Positions 49,232-58,185 of a DNA stretch of 64,000 nt are shown here, piece after piece. Origin of the DNA: Modicisalibacter xianhensis (GTDB lineage: Bacteria; Pseudomonadota; Gammaproteobacteria; Pseudomonadales; Halomonadaceae); NCBI RefSeq assembly GCF_900113605.1, contig NZ_FOPY01000003.1, forward strand, positions 124,001 through 188,000. The letters run 5' to 3'. The number at the start of each line of letters is the position of its first letter. Positions within the stretch are counted from its first letter, which is position 1. Position numbers and translations under genes: made by a program. The notes beneath the pieces were generated by a model. The model searched no databases. It was not told the origin of the DNA and worked only from the letters and a program-made list of their open reading frames with translations.

Positions 49232-51406
49232 ATGACCAACTCCCATTCCGCCACGGGAAGCATGTTCGCAACGTGTCCCAAGGGCCTGGAAACGCTCCTC
49301 GCCGAAGAAATCACCGCGCTGGGAGGCGAGGTCGCCAGGACCACTGTCGCCGGGGTGCATCTTCAGGCATCGCTCGATGTGGCCTACCGTATCTGCCTAT
49401 GGTCGCGCCTGGCCAATCGCCTCATTCTGGTGCTTGCTCAGGAAGAGGGAGTAGAGACGCCGGATGCTGTGCATGGTGTCGCCAGCAACATCGACTGGTC
49501 GCGTCATGTCATGTCGGATCGCAGCCTGGCTGTGGATTTTCATGGTCAGTCTTCGCAGATTCGCCATACCCGCTATGGCGCCCAGACCGTCAAGGATGGC
49601 ATCGTCGATGCCCTGCAGGCAGCCGGACGCGAGCGTCCGACCATCGATGTCCGCCAGCCCGATCTGCGGATCTACGCCAACCTGTATCGGGGACGGTTCA
49701 CCCTGGGTATCGACCTGTCGGGTAACAGCTTGCACCAGCGAGGCTATCGCAAGGAACTGGGGCATGCGCCGCTCAAGGAGAACCTGGCCGCAGCCTTGTT
49801 GATACGGGCTGGCTGGCCGGAGCGGGCTCGCCGGGGCGAGCCGCTAGTCGATCCCCTGTGTGGGTCGGGCACGCTAGTCATCGAGGCCGGGCTGATCGCG
49901 GCAGACACGGCGCCCGGGCTGCGCCGGGAGCGCTATGGCTTCCATGGCTGGGCAGGGCATGACGAGTCGGCTTGGCGTGAGCTCAAGCGCGAAGCCGAGG
50001 CCAGGGCCAGCCTTGGTCGCCGGCGCATCAAGTCGCGTTTGTATGGCTTCGATATCAGCCCTCAGGCACTGGCGGCTGCCAAGGCCAACGCCATGCGGGC
50101 CGGTATCCCCGCACTGATCGAGTTCCATGGCGGAGCGCTAGCCGAGCTCAAGCGGCCGGTGGAGAGCGAGCAGCCGGGGTTGATCATGACCAATCCGCCC
50201 TATGGCGAGCGTATCGGCGAACTTCCCGAACTGGTTCCGCTCTATGCGGCGCTGGGTGAACGGGCGCGTAGCGAGTTTCCTGGCTGGTCCATGGCGCTGT
50301 TCACGGCCAATCCTGACCTTGGCCATCGTGTCGGGCTACGTGCCGAAAAGCAGTATGCCTTCAAGAACGGGGCGCTGGATTGCAAGCTGCTGCTCATTTC
50401 CGTGCCCGAGTCGTCGGACCAGCCGTCGGATAGCCTGCAGGAGGCGGGGAGCGCACGCTCCGATGGGGCGCAGATGTTCGCCAACCGACTGGAAAAGAAC
50501 CGTAAGCGGCTGCGCAAATGGCTCAAGCAGAGCGGGGAGTGCTGCTATCGCGTGTACGATGCGGACATGCCGGAATATGCCTTGGCCGTGGATGTCTATG
50601 GTGAGCGTGTCCATGTGCAAGAGTATGCGCCACCCCGGTCGGTCAACCCCGCCCAGGCTCAGCGCCGACTGATGGATGCCTTGCAGGTCTTGCCTGGCGT
50701 GCTGGGCGTGCGCCCGGAAAATGTCTATTTCAAGCAGCGTGAGCGCCAGGCGGGCAAGGCCCAGTACCAGAAGCGAGACAGCAGTGGCGAGCGTTTCCAG
50801 GTACGCGAGGGCCAGGCGTTGCTGTGGGTCAATCTGCGGGATTATCTCGACACTGGTCTGTTTCTCGATCACCGTCCGGTGCGGCGACTGCTGAACCAGA
50901 TGGCCGACGGCAAGCGCTTTCTCAATCTGTTCTGCTATACCGGCACGGCGACAGTGCAGGCAGCGCTGGGAGGCGCCAGTGACAGTGTCAGCGTCGACCT
51001 GTCCAACACCTATCTCGAATGGGCTCGCGACAACCTGGCGCTCAATCGACTCGATCCCAGCCGGCACAGGGTGATTCGCGACGATTGCCTGCATTGGCTG
51101 GAAACGGCGGGTAGCGAGTTCGACCTGATTTTCCTCGATCCGCCGACGTTTTCAAATTCCAAGCGCATGGAAGGCACGCTGGATATTCAGCGTGACCATG
51201 CAAGACTGGTGAATCTTGCCATGGCACGTTTGGCTCCAGGTGGCACCTTGGTGTTCTCCAACAACCAGCGCCGCTTCCAACTCGACGACGGACTGCTGCA
51301 GCGTTACGAGATCAAGGACATTACCTCTCGTACCTTCGATCCGGACTTCCAGCGTCGGCCCAATCTCCATCACTGCTTCCAGATCCGTCACCGGGGTGCA
51401 AAATGA
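49232..51406 (+). CDS. rlmL: Bifunctional 23S rRNA methyltransferase RlmKL
   Basis: A 724-residue fusion enzyme. An N-terminal ferredoxin-like/THUMP region is followed by the RlmL module (D-P-L-C-G-S-G-T, N-P-P-Y-G-E-R) that makes m2G2445, and a C-terminal RlmK module (L-N-L-F-C-Y-T-G-T-A-T, D-P-P-T-F-S-N-S) that makes m7G2069. Length and domain order match E. coli RlmKL. Its stop overlaps the glutaredoxin gene start (ATGA). Confidence 0.95.
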   Translation: MTNSHSATGSMFATCPKGLETLLAEEITALGGEVARTTVAGVHLQASLDVAYRICLWSRLANRLILVLAQEEGVETPDAVHGVASNIDWSRHVMSDRSLAVDFHGQSSQIRHTRYGAQTVKDGIVDALQAAGRERPTIDVRQPDLRIYANLYRGRFTLGIDLSGNSLHQRGYRKELGHAPLKENLAAALLIRAGWPERARRGEPLVDPLCGSGTLVIEAGLIAADTAPGLRRERYGFHGWAGHDESAWRELKREAEARASLGRRRIKSRLYGFDISPQALAAAKANAMRAGIPALIEFHGGALAELKRPVESEQPGLIMTNPPYGERIGELPELVPLYAALGERARSEFPGWSMALFTANPDLGHRVGLRAEKQYAFKNGALDCKLLLISVPESSDQPSDSLQEAGSARSDGAQMFANRLEKNRKRLRKWLKQSGECCYRVYDADMPEYALAVDVYGERVHVQEYAPPRSVNPAQAQRRLMDALQVLPGVLGVRPENVYFKQRERQAGKAQYQKRDSSGERFQVREGQALLWVNLRDYLDTGLFLDHRPVRRLLNQMADGKRFLNLFCYTGTATVQAALGGASDSVSVDLSNTYLEWARDNLALNRLDPSRHRVIRDDCLHWLETAGSEFDLIFLDPPTFSNSKRMEGTLDIQRDHARLVNLAMARLAPGGTLVFSNNQRRFQLDDGLLQRYEIKDITSRTFDPDFQRRPNLHHCFQIRHRGAK

Positions 51407-51732
51407 GCCAATTGACGCTTTACACCACCCTGGGGTGTCACCTTTGCGAAATACTGGAGGCAGAGCTGGCACGCCTGGGGCACGCCAGTATCCAGCTGGA
51501 GCGTGTCGAAATCGCCGAGAGCGAGATATTGCTGGCCCGCTACGGGACACGCATTCCCGTGCTGGCCGACGAGGGAGGCAACGAACTCGAGCGAGGATTC
51601 GAGCGCGACCGCCTGGCTGCCTGGCTCGAGGCGAGAGGGTTATGCGCTGAAGGCAAGAGCGAATCGGGAGCCGATCAGGGGCCGTCCCGGATCAGCATGC
51701 GGCTGGTCAAGGGGCGGCGTGTTCTGAAATGA
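51403..51732 (+). CDS. Glutaredoxin-like protein (DUF836 type)
   Basis: A 109-residue thioredoxin-fold protein starting L-T-L-Y-T-T-L-G-C-H-L-C (Cys12-Cys15), with the cis-proline in T-R-I-P-V-L. Such proteins are common next to rlmL in pseudomonads and relatives. It overlaps rlmL by four bases and is probably cotranslated. Redox partner unknown. The C-terminal 25 residues are basic. Confidence 0.85.
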   Translation: MSQLTLYTTLGCHLCEILEAELARLGHASIQLERVEIAESEILLARYGTRIPVLADEGGNELERGFERDRLAAWLEARGLCAEGKSESGADQGPSRISMRLVKGRRVLK

Positions 51733-51734
51733 CC

Positions 51735-52013
51735 TCAGAGTCCCAGTAGCGACAATTGGCGAACGGCATCGCGTCCTTCGGGGCTGTCCTCGCTGGTTTC
51801 CAGAACCTTGCGGAATCCGCGCGACGACTGGATATGGTCGACGTCGTCGAGCCACATCAAGGCCTGATCGTAGCTGTCGGCCAACTGGTGCTTGAGCCCG
51901 CCGAACTGCGTGCCGATCTGGCCCCAGGCGCGACTGAAGATCCAGTCGCCGAACATGTCCTGATGGACATGGACAAGAACGTAGTCATGTTCACTTTCCC
52001 AGCGGACGATCAC
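51735..52013 (-). CDS. Small WGR-like domain protein
   Basis: A 92-residue protein that consists almost only of a WGR-like unit: Y-V-L-V-H-V-H-Q-D-M-F-G-D-W-I-F-S-R-A, then W-G-Q-I-G-T in place of W-G-R-I-G, then a helix S-Y-D-Q-A-L-M-W-L and R-G-F-R-K-V. WGR domains occur in PARPs and in MolR-type bacterial proteins and can bind nucleic acid. It converges with the glutaredoxin gene with a two-base gap. Confidence 0.65.
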   Translation of the reverse strand: MIVRWESEHDYVLVHVHQDMFGDWIFSRAWGQIGTQFGGLKHQLADSYDQALMWLDDVDHIQSSRGFRKVLETSEDSPEGRDAVRQLSLLGL

Positions 52014-52118
52014 GATGGCTCCTGAAATGGCACGGCTTGCCGCTCCCGGTGGCGCGGCCTAAGATGACCAGCGTCATTGTAACTGTCCGCCGGCCACGAA
52101 CAAGGAGCGAAACATTCC

Positions 52119-53270
52119 ATGCGTATTCTAGTGGACCAGAACGTTCCATTGGCCGAGGAGTTCTTCGCCGATCTGGGTGAAATCACCCGCATGCCAGGGC
52201 GAGAAATGACCCGCGAAGCCGTGCGTGACAAGGATGTGCTGATCGTACGTTCGATCACGCCGGTGAACGCAGAATTACTGGAAGGGTCTCGGGTCAAGTT
52301 CGTGGGGACGTGCACCATCGGTACCGACCACGTCGATCTCGCCTACCTTCGCGACAAGCGCATTGCCTTTGCCAGTGCCCCCGGCAGCAATGCCGACTCG
52401 GTTGTCGACTACGTGCTTTCCAGCCTGCTGGTACTGGCCGAGGAGGAAGACTTCGCCTTGGCCAGGCGTACCGTGGGGATCGTTGGTGCCGGCAATGTGG
52501 GAAACCGACTATGGCAGCGTCTGCAGGAACTCGGTGCCCGTTGCCTGATCTGCGATCCTCCGCGTGCCGACGCGGAAGGACGCAGCGATTTCGTCGACAT
52601 CGACACGCTGATCGAGCAGGCGGATATCGTTTGCCTGCATACACCGTTGGTACGCGATGGGGACCACCCGACCTACCATCTCATGGATGCGGCGCGTATC
52701 GAGACACTCAGGCCGGGCACCGTCCTGATCAATGCTGGCAGGGGCGCCTGCCTGGATAATGCCGCGCTGAGCCATCGCCTGGAAAGCCGGGGCGACCTGC
52801 GCACGGTCCTCGATGTCTGGGAAAACGAGCCGGCCATCGATGAAACCCTCTATTCACTGGTCGATATCGCCACGCCGCACATTGCCGGCCATAGCTTGGA
52901 TGGCAAGATGCGTGGCACCGAGTTGATCTACCAGGCATTGATGGAGCATTTCGGACTGCCAGCCAGGCGCAAGCTGGGCCAGATCAAGCCTGAGCCCTGG
53001 CTGCACAAGGTCGTTCTCACGGCATGGGCGCCCCCGCTGGAAGCCTTGGCGCTTTGCGTCAGGGCCTGTTACGACGTGCGTCGGGACATGGTCGGCTTCG
53101 AGCGGTATCGCCGCCGTCTGGGGATGGCAACTGCCTTCGATCGCTACCGCGCTGAATATCCGGTGCGCCGTGAGTTCTCTACCCTGCGAGTGGACTTGAA
53201 GAAGAATAACGCCGGTCTTCGTGACGTGATCGAAGGCTTCGGTTTCAAGTTAAAACTGGCAGGCAAATGA
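52119..53270 (+). CDS. pdxB: Erythronate-4-phosphate dehydrogenase PdxB
   Basis: A 383-residue D-2-hydroxyacid dehydrogenase acting second in the DXP-independent pyridoxal phosphate pathway. NAD motif G-I-V-G-A-G-N-V-G-N, active-site N-A-G-R-G, E in E-N-E-P and H in H-I-A-G-H-S are present, with the PdxB-specific C-terminal dimerisation domain. AAGGAGCG precedes the ATG. The product feeds PLP for enzymes such as GabT and AlaA. Confidence 0.94.
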   Translation: MRILVDQNVPLAEEFFADLGEITRMPGREMTREAVRDKDVLIVRSITPVNAELLEGSRVKFVGTCTIGTDHVDLAYLRDKRIAFASAPGSNADSVVDYVLSSLLVLAEEEDFALARRTVGIVGAGNVGNRLWQRLQELGARCLICDPPRADAEGRSDFVDIDTLIEQADIVCLHTPLVRDGDHPTYHLMDAARIETLRPGTVLINAGRGACLDNAALSHRLESRGDLRTVLDVWENEPAIDETLYSLVDIATPHIAGHSLDGKMRGTELIYQALMEHFGLPARRKLGQIKPEPWLHKVVLTAWAPPLEALALCVRACYDVRRDMVGFERYRRRLGMATAFDRYRAEYPVRREFSTLRVDLKKNNAGLRDVIEGFGFKLKLAGK

Positions 53271-53279
53271 CCAATGACG

Positions 53280-53303
53280 TGTGCCCGCGTCATGGCGGGC
53301 ACA
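53280..53303 (+). terminator. Hairpin downstream of pdxB
   Basis: Arms TGTGCCCGC and GCGGGCACA with a six-base loop, about ten bases after the pdxB stop, without a U-tract. A possible 3' end-forming structure. Confidence 0.5.
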
Positions 53304-53408
53304 GTAGGAACGGATGGCAGCAAACGGCTGTCTTTATCTCGCTTGGCCCTGGCCCAGGCATTACCACAAGGCATGGTTCCCGAGCTTCATAACCTTGACC
53401 GTAAAAAC

Positions 53409-53573
53409 TTAGACCGTCGCGTAGTAGGGAGCGCGCTGAGCCTGGTAACCCTTGTAGGCTCCCTCCGACATCAGAACCAGGACCCGGTAGGCCTTCATAC
53501 CAATGCGCTTGAACAGAGAAGGCTGAGATGAAGTGATGTTGGTGCGGGTTGAAGAGACTGTCTGGGTAGTCAT
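53409..53573 (-). CDS. 54-residue orphan small protein
   Basis: Begins M-T-T-Q-T-V-S-S with a Ser/Thr-rich half, then an amphipathic basic helix (F-K-R-I-G-M-K-A-Y-R-V-L-V-L-M-S-E-G-A-Y) and ends Y-Y-A-T-V. AGGGGTT precedes the ATG and a fair promoter lies 35-60 bases upstream, so it is probably expressed. I do not recognise it. The short Y-K-G-Y-Q-A-Q-R tail recalls small stress-induced proteins of halomonads, but no function is implied. Confidence 0.55.
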   Translation of the reverse strand: MTTQTVSSTRTNITSSQPSLFKRIGMKAYRVLVLMSEGAYKGYQAQRAPYYATV

Positions 53574-53604
53574 GTCGTAACCCCTATTGTTTGAAGACGT
53601 ACCT

Positions 53605-53635
53605 ATAGTATGCGGGGTGTTAGACTTTAGTTCAA
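53605..53635 (-). promoter_or_regulatory. Predicted promoter of the 54-residue gene
   Basis: On the minus strand TTGAAC (53635-53630) and CATACT/TACTAT (around 53612-53605) with a 17- or 19-base spacer, placed 30-60 bases before the ATG. Confidence 0.45.
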
Positions 53636-53710
53636 TGCGCTGGATGATGGAGCTTGCGACGTTAGTCGAATATGTACGGTCCAGAGCATGGCTGCTGCAG
53701 TCACTATAAA

Positions 53711-53739
53711 GAAAAGCCCTCACCCGAAGGGTGAGGGCT
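53711..53739 (-). terminator. Rho-independent terminator of htpX
   Basis: Arms AGCCCTCACCC and GGGTGAGGGCT with a three-base loop, followed on the minus strand by TTTTCTTTA, 30 bases after the htpX stop. Confidence 0.9.
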
Positions 53740-53766
53740 GGCGAGGCAGCGGCGATAGCCCCCCGG

Positions 53767-54666
53767 TTACTGACGATAAGCTGACTCCTTGAGGGCGCGG
53801 ATGCGATCGTCCAGCGGGGGATGGCTGGCGAAAAGGCGTTCCATGATCTTGCGGGACTGGCCGGCCGTGATGCCGAACGCCGTCAGCGTGTCAGGCATCT
53901 GGTTGGGCATCTGCGTTTCCGCCTTGAGGCGGGCAAGCGCATTGATCATGGCGCCGGAGCCAGCCAGCTTGGCGCCAGCCGCGTCGGCGCGGTACTCACG
54001 GAAACGCGAGAACCAGGCGACGATGACCGATGCAATCAGGCCGAAGACGATCTCGGCAACGATGACCACGGCGAAGTAGCCCATGAAGCCCAAGCCTTCG
54101 TTGTCGTCACGCCGCAGGAAACTGTCCAGTACCTGGGCAACGACACGTGCGAAGAACATCACAAAGGTATTGAGTACACCCTGAATCAGCGCCAGGGTTA
54201 CCATGTCGCCATTGGCCACATGGCCGATCTCATGGGCCAGCACGGCCCGGATCTCCTCGGGGCGCATGCGATTGAGCAAGCCGGCCGAAACCGCAACCAG
54301 CGCATCGTTCTTGTTCCAGCCGGTGGCAAACGCATTGGATTGCTGGGCCGGAAAGATGCCTACCTGCGGTGTCTTGATGCCGGCGTCACGTGCCAGTTCG
54401 GCCACGGTATTGACCAGCCACTGTTCGTTGGCATCGCGTGGTTGATCGATGATCTGCGTTTTCGTGCTCCACTTGGCCATTTTCTTGGAGAGGAACAGCG
54501 ACACCAGCGACCCCGCCATTCCGAACACGAAGCAGAAGATCAGCAGGCTGTTCATGTTCAGCCCGTTGGCCTGCAGGTATGGCTCGACGCCCAACAGGCG
54601 CAGTGTGATGCTCGCCACCAGCACGACGGCCAGGTTGGTGGCAAGAAACAGGATGATGCGCATCAT
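53767..54666 (-). CDS. htpX: Membrane zinc metalloprotease HtpX
   Basis: A 299-residue inner-membrane M48 protease for quality control of membrane proteins. Two N-terminal membrane helices precede the zinc motif H-E-I-G-H (in [13 protein letters not shown]), two further helices, and F-R-E-Y-R-A-D with the third ligand. GAGGGTTAACTCC precedes tandem ATG codons. In E. coli it responds to CpxR; no site was identified here. Confidence 0.95.
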   Translation of the reverse strand: MMRIILFLATNLAVVLVASITLRLLGVEPYLQANGLNMNSLLIFCFVFGMAGSLVSLFLSKKMAKWSTKTQIIDQPRDANEQWLVNTVAELARDAGIKTPQVGIFPAQQSNAFATGWNKNDALVAVSAGLLNRMRPEEIRAVLAHEIGHVANGDMVTLALIQGVLNTFVMFFARVVAQVLDSFLRRDDNEGLGFMGYFAVVIVAEIVFGLIASVIVAWFSRFREYRADAAGAKLAGSGAMINALARLKAETQMPNQMPDTLTAFGITAGQSRKIMERLFASHPPLDDRIRALKESAYRQ

Positions 54667-54782
54667 GGAGTTAACCCTCGATAGTCTGGAAACCAGGGGA
54701 AATTCAGGTTCTTGTTGGCCACTTAGATGCGTCCCGTGCGGCCGAGTTTCAATCGCTTACCGGATGAGCCGACGGAAATGGC

Positions 54783-56015
54783 TCATTGGCGATAGCGGGA
54801 CAAAAAGCGTGCGAAACGGTCCAGTGCATCTTCCAGCTGGTCGGCCCAGGGCAGGGTAACGATACGCACATGGTCCGGCTCGGGCCAGTTGAAGGCCGTG
54901 CCCTGGACCAGCAGGATCTTTTCCTGAAGCAGCAGGTCGAGGACCAGTTTTTCGTCATCCTGAATGTTGAAGACCGCCGGGTCGAGTTTGGGAAAGGCGT
55001 ATAGTGCTCCCTTGGGCTTGGTACATGACACGCCGGGAATGGCGTTGAGCTTCTCGTAGGTAATGTCGCGCTGGGCGCGCAGCCGGCCTCCCGGCAACAC
55101 CAGGTCGTTGATCGACTGATAACCGCCCAGGGCGGTCTGGATGGCGTGCTGGGCCGGAACATTGGCACACAGGCGCATCGAGGCCAGCATGTTGAGGCCC
55201 TGGATGTAGTCCCTGGCCTGCTGCTTGGCGGCGGTACCCGACAGAATCATCCAGCCGGAGCGGAAGCCAGCACAGCGATAGCTCTTGGACAGCCCATTGA
55301 GGGTCACGACCAACTGATCCTCATCGGCCAGCGCGCCGGTAGACACGTGCTCGACGTCGTCATAGAGGACCTTGTCGTAGATCTCATCGGAGAAGACCAC
55401 CAGGTTGTGTTCGCGAGCGATGCTCAACAGCTCCTTGACCACCGCAGGGGGATACACGGCGCCGGTGGGGTTGTTGGGATTGATCAGGACCAGGGCGCGC
55501 GTATGTGAAGTGATCTTTTCCCGGATATCGGCAAGATCGGGGACCCAGTCCGCCTGCTCGTCGCACAGGTAATGAACAGGACGACCGCCCGACAGGTTGG
55601 CCGCAGCCGTCCACAATGGATAATCAGGCGCGGGAATCAATACCTCGTCACCATCGTTGAGCAGCGCCTGCATGGCCATCACGATCAGCTCGGATACGCC
55701 ATTACCGATATAGATGTCCTCGATGCCGACCCCGGGAATTTGCTTGCGCTGGCATTCCTGCATAATCGCCTTGCGCGCAGAGTACAGCCCCTTGGAATCG
55801 CAATACCCCTGTGCGGTCGGCAGGTTGCGCATCACATCCTGGAGAATTTCCTCCGGCGCCTCGAACCCGAAGGGGGCCGGATTGCCGATGTTGAGCTTCA
55901 AGATGCGCTGACCTTCATCCTCGAGGCGCTTGGCGTGATCGAGTACCGGACCGCGAATGTCGTAGCAGACGTTGTCGAGCTTGTGCGATTTCCTGAGTGG
56001 TGTCGGGGTGTCCAT
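54783..56015 (-). CDS. alaA: Glutamate-pyruvate aminotransferase, AlaA-like
   Basis: A 410-residue fold-type I PLP enzyme close to E. coli AlaA (YfbQ), which makes alanine from pyruvate and glutamate. Landmarks are G-N-P-A-P-F-G-F near the N-terminus, Y-C-D-S-K-G-L, N-P-N-N-P-T-G, F-S-D-E-I-Y-D-K, and the Schiff-base Lys in L-S-K-S-Y-R-C-A-G-F-R. It neighbours htpX in many gammaproteobacteria. A more general aminotransferase role is possible. Confidence 0.9.
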   Translation of the reverse strand: MDTPTPLRKSHKLDNVCYDIRGPVLDHAKRLEDEGQRILKLNIGNPAPFGFEAPEEILQDVMRNLPTAQGYCDSKGLYSARKAIMQECQRKQIPGVGIEDIYIGNGVSELIVMAMQALLNDGDEVLIPAPDYPLWTAAANLSGGRPVHYLCDEQADWVPDLADIREKITSHTRALVLINPNNPTGAVYPPAVVKELLSIAREHNLVVFSDEIYDKVLYDDVEHVSTGALADEDQLVVTLNGLSKSYRCAGFRSGWMILSGTAAKQQARDYIQGLNMLASMRLCANVPAQHAIQTALGGYQSINDLVLPGGRLRAQRDITYEKLNAIPGVSCTKPKGALYAFPKLDPAVFNIQDDEKLVLDLLLQEKILLVQGTAFNWPEPDHVRIVTLPWADQLEDALDRFARFLSRYRQ

Positions 56016-56142
56016 TGGGATTCCGTTAGCCGTACGGTGAGGGGCGGCAATGAAAGAGTTCTAGGGTCAAGCCAATACCGGTGTTGCGCGGCGAAGCACA
56101 GCATATAACGCGGTCGTGATACTGCCAAAGCGCAATTACCGC

Positions 56143-57093
56143 TCAGACAGGTGTGCTTTCCTGATCGCTTGCCTGGCTTTCCGGTGGAGGAATGTCAGCC
56201 GGTGTCTCGAGCGTCACGCGGCCCAGCTTGCCGTCGCGCAGTTCATGCAACAGCACTTCCGCACCGCGATGCATGTCGACCTCGCCACCGGCTCGCAGGC
56301 CTCCGCGCTTGCTGGCGATTTCACTGACGATGGCCTGCCCGTCGAAACCGGCCAGGGCCAGCAGGTCGATCCGCTGAGGGCCATCGGCCTCGACATCGGC
56401 TGCCTGGGGAACGGGGGAGTAGGGAGGCAGTTCCTTGAGCTTGAATCGGCTGCTCAACGCATCCGGGTAGCGTTTGGCCAGTTCGGCTGCGGCAACGATG
56501 GCAACGTCCAAGTAATCAATGGCGGTATCACGGATCGCGCCGCTGGCGGCCAGGCGATAGGCACTGGCCTGATTCTCGATCTTGGGCCAGAGCACACCGG
56601 GCGTGTCGATCAGTGCAATGCGTCCCTCGATACGGATTTTCTGCTGGCGCTTGGTCACTGCCGGCTCGTTGCCGGTCTTGGCGATCTTGCGTCCGGCAAG
56701 CCCGTTGATCAGGGTCGACTTGCCGACGTTGGGAATGCCCATGACCATGACACGAACGTCGCGGTCAGCACGCACCTGGCCGGCCAGTTCGTGGCACAGT
56801 TTGGGTATGCGCTTGAGTTCGCGTGCCTGGGTGGTGGTGACCGCCAGTGCGCGCGTATCTTCCTGGGCATCGAAATACTCGACCCACGTCTCTGTCTGCG
56901 CCGGGTCGGCGAGATCGGCGCGCGAGAGGATCTTGAGTACTGGCTTGTGCTCGGTCAGTTCGGCGAGCATGGGATTGGCGCTGGAGTAGGGCAGGCGTGC
57001 ATCGAGCACTTCCAGCACCACGTCGATTTCCGGCAACGCCTCCTTGATCTGGCGGCGTGCCTTGTTCATGTGTCCCGGATACCAACCGAGCAT
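56143..57093 (-). CDS. Circularly permuted ribosome-assembly GTPase, RbgA/YlqF family
   Basis: A 316-residue protein beginning W-Y-P-G-H-M-N-K-A-R, with motif order G4-G1-G3 typical of the YlqF group. G1 is G-I-P-N-V-G-K-S-T and G3 is D-T-P-G. The G4 position reads L-S-R-A-D in place of the usual N-K-x-D, which would be expected to alter guanine recognition. RbgA assists late 50S assembly in Bacillus. The C-terminus ends in an acidic tail (P-P-P-E-S-Q-A-S-D-Q-E-S). Confidence 0.88.
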   Translation of the reverse strand: MLGWYPGHMNKARRQIKEALPEIDVVLEVLDARLPYSSANPMLAELTEHKPVLKILSRADLADPAQTETWVEYFDAQEDTRALAVTTTQARELKRIPKLCHELAGQVRADRDVRVMVMGIPNVGKSTLINGLAGRKIAKTGNEPAVTKRQQKIRIEGRIALIDTPGVLWPKIENQASAYRLAASGAIRDTAIDYLDVAIVAAAELAKRYPDALSSRFKLKELPPYSPVPQAADVEADGPQRIDLLALAGFDGQAIVSEIASKRGGLRAGGEVDMHRGAEVLLHELRDGKLGRVTLETPADIPPPESQASDQESTPV

Positions 57094-57168
57094 GGCGTCA
57101 CCTTGTACCGATAGCGATGAAAAGAGGCGCCCATCTTAGCAGATCGGCGCCCTTGTCGCGGTCGGTGT

Positions 57169-57570
57169 CTACTCGCCGGGATGAAAGCTCAGTGCCACGG
57201 AATTGATGCAGTAACGCAGGCCAGTCGTCTGCTGGGGTCCATCGGGAAACACATGGCCCAGGTGGGCATCGCAACGCGAGCACACTACCTCGGTACGGCG
57301 CATGCCGTGCGAGGCGTCGAAGTGTTCTTCCACGGTCTCCTTGCCCAAGGGACGGTCGAAACTGGGCCAGCCACAGCCCGAGTCGAACTTGTGCTCATTC
57401 TCGAACAGGGCTGCGCCACAACATACACAGTGATAGATGCCCTGTTCGTCACTGACCTGGTGGTCGCCGCTGAAAGGCGGCTCCGTGCCTTTCTCGCGCG
57501 TCACATGGTACTGCTCGGGGGTAAGCTGCTCGCGCCATTCGGCGTCGCTCTTGTCGAGTTTCTTGCGCAT
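57169..57570 (-). CDS. msrB: Peptide methionine-R-sulfoxide reductase MsrB
   Basis: A 133-residue cytoplasmic zinc-containing reductase. Zinc cysteines are in C-V-C-C and C-S-R-C; the catalytic Cys is in [15 protein letters not shown] and H-L-G-H-V-F are also typical. ATG 57570 follows GGGAGA. Homologs start at this point, so the 55-residue upstream extension is spurious. Confidence 0.94.
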   Translation of the reverse strand: MRKKLDKSDAEWREQLTPEQYHVTREKGTEPPFSGDHQVSDEQGIYHCVCCGAALFENEHKFDSGCGWPSFDRPLGKETVEEHFDASHGMRRTEVVCSRCDAHLGHVFPDGPQQTTGLRYCINSVALSFHPGE

Positions 57571-57729
57571 GGTGTTCTCCCGTTGAACTGGCCGGGACAG
57601 AATCGGCCGGAACGTCATGGTGCGACAATGATGAGGTTGGTCGGGTTCACGACACAATGCCAGTGCAGACTCCGGCATGTGTGGATGGGGCGCAGAAACG
57701 CAATTGCCACATTGCGACTCGCCGCCTGT

Positions 57730-57758
57730 TGACACCTGCCGCCTGGCTAACTAATATA
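57730..57758 (+). promoter_or_regulatory. Strong promoter of the tRNA array
   Basis: TTGACA (57730-57735), a 17-base spacer and TAATAT (57753-57758), followed by the GC-rich ACGCGCC. The GC-rich discriminator fits a stable-RNA promoter under stringent control. Confidence 0.8.
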
Positions 57759-57787
57759 CGCGCCACCTCGACGAGGCAAGGCATTGC

Positions 57788-57863
57788 GTCCCATTCGTCT
57801 AGTGGTCCAGGACACCGCCCTTTCACGGCGGTAACAGGGGTTCGAACCCCCTATGGGACGCCA
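57788..57863 (+). tRNA. tRNA-Glu (TTC), copy 1
   Basis: A 76-base cloverleaf with encoded CCA. Acceptor arms GTCCCAT and ATGGGAC pair; the anticodon loop CTTTCAC gives UUC at 57822-57824. T-loop GGTTCGAAC is intact. Its U34 is a substrate of MnmA. Confidence 0.97.
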
Positions 57864-57895
57864 CTTCCTCCTCGGGTGCCGGATTGGTGTATTAA

Positions 57896-57970
57896 GCGGG
57901 AATAGCTCAGTGGTAGAGCATCGCCTTGCCAAGGCGAGGGTCGCGAGTTCGAATCTCGTTTCCCGCTCCA
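57896..57970 (+). tRNA. tRNA-Gly (GCC), copy 1
   Basis: A 75-base tRNA with encoded CCA. Acceptor arms GCGGGAA and TTCCCGC pair; anticodon stem CGCCT/AGGCG encloses GCC. The T-arm is GCGAGTTCGAATCTCGT. Confidence 0.97.
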
Positions 57971-57984
57971 TTCGCCGTCTATGC

Positions 57985-58060
57985 GTCCCATTCGTCTAGT
58001 GGTCCAGGACACCGCCCTTTCACGGCGGTAACAGGGGTTCGAACCCCCTATGGGACGCCA
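57985..58060 (+). tRNA. tRNA-Glu (TTC), copy 2
   Basis: Identical to the first copy over all 76 bases, with the same flanking TGCGTCCC lead-in. It shows the array is a tandem duplication of a Glu-Gly unit. Confidence 0.97.
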
Positions 58061-58083
58061 CTTGCTTGCTCCTCTCTCGATCG

Positions 58084-58158
58084 GCGGGAATAGCTCAGTG
58101 GTAGAGCATCGCCTTGCCAAGGCGAGGGTCGCGAGTTCGAATCTCGTTTCCCGCTCCA
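58084..58158 (+). tRNA. tRNA-Gly (GCC), copy 2
   Basis: Identical to the first tRNA-Gly copy, 75 bases with CCA. It is followed at once by a derived, broken copy of its 3' half. Confidence 0.97.
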
Positions 58159-58185
58159 TCGTATAATTTTTCTGCAAGCAAGGTT

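Noticed and set aside
56116-57114. 332-codon frame antisense to the RbgA-type GTPase
   Set aside because: Shadow of a recognised GTPase gene; no motifs of its own.
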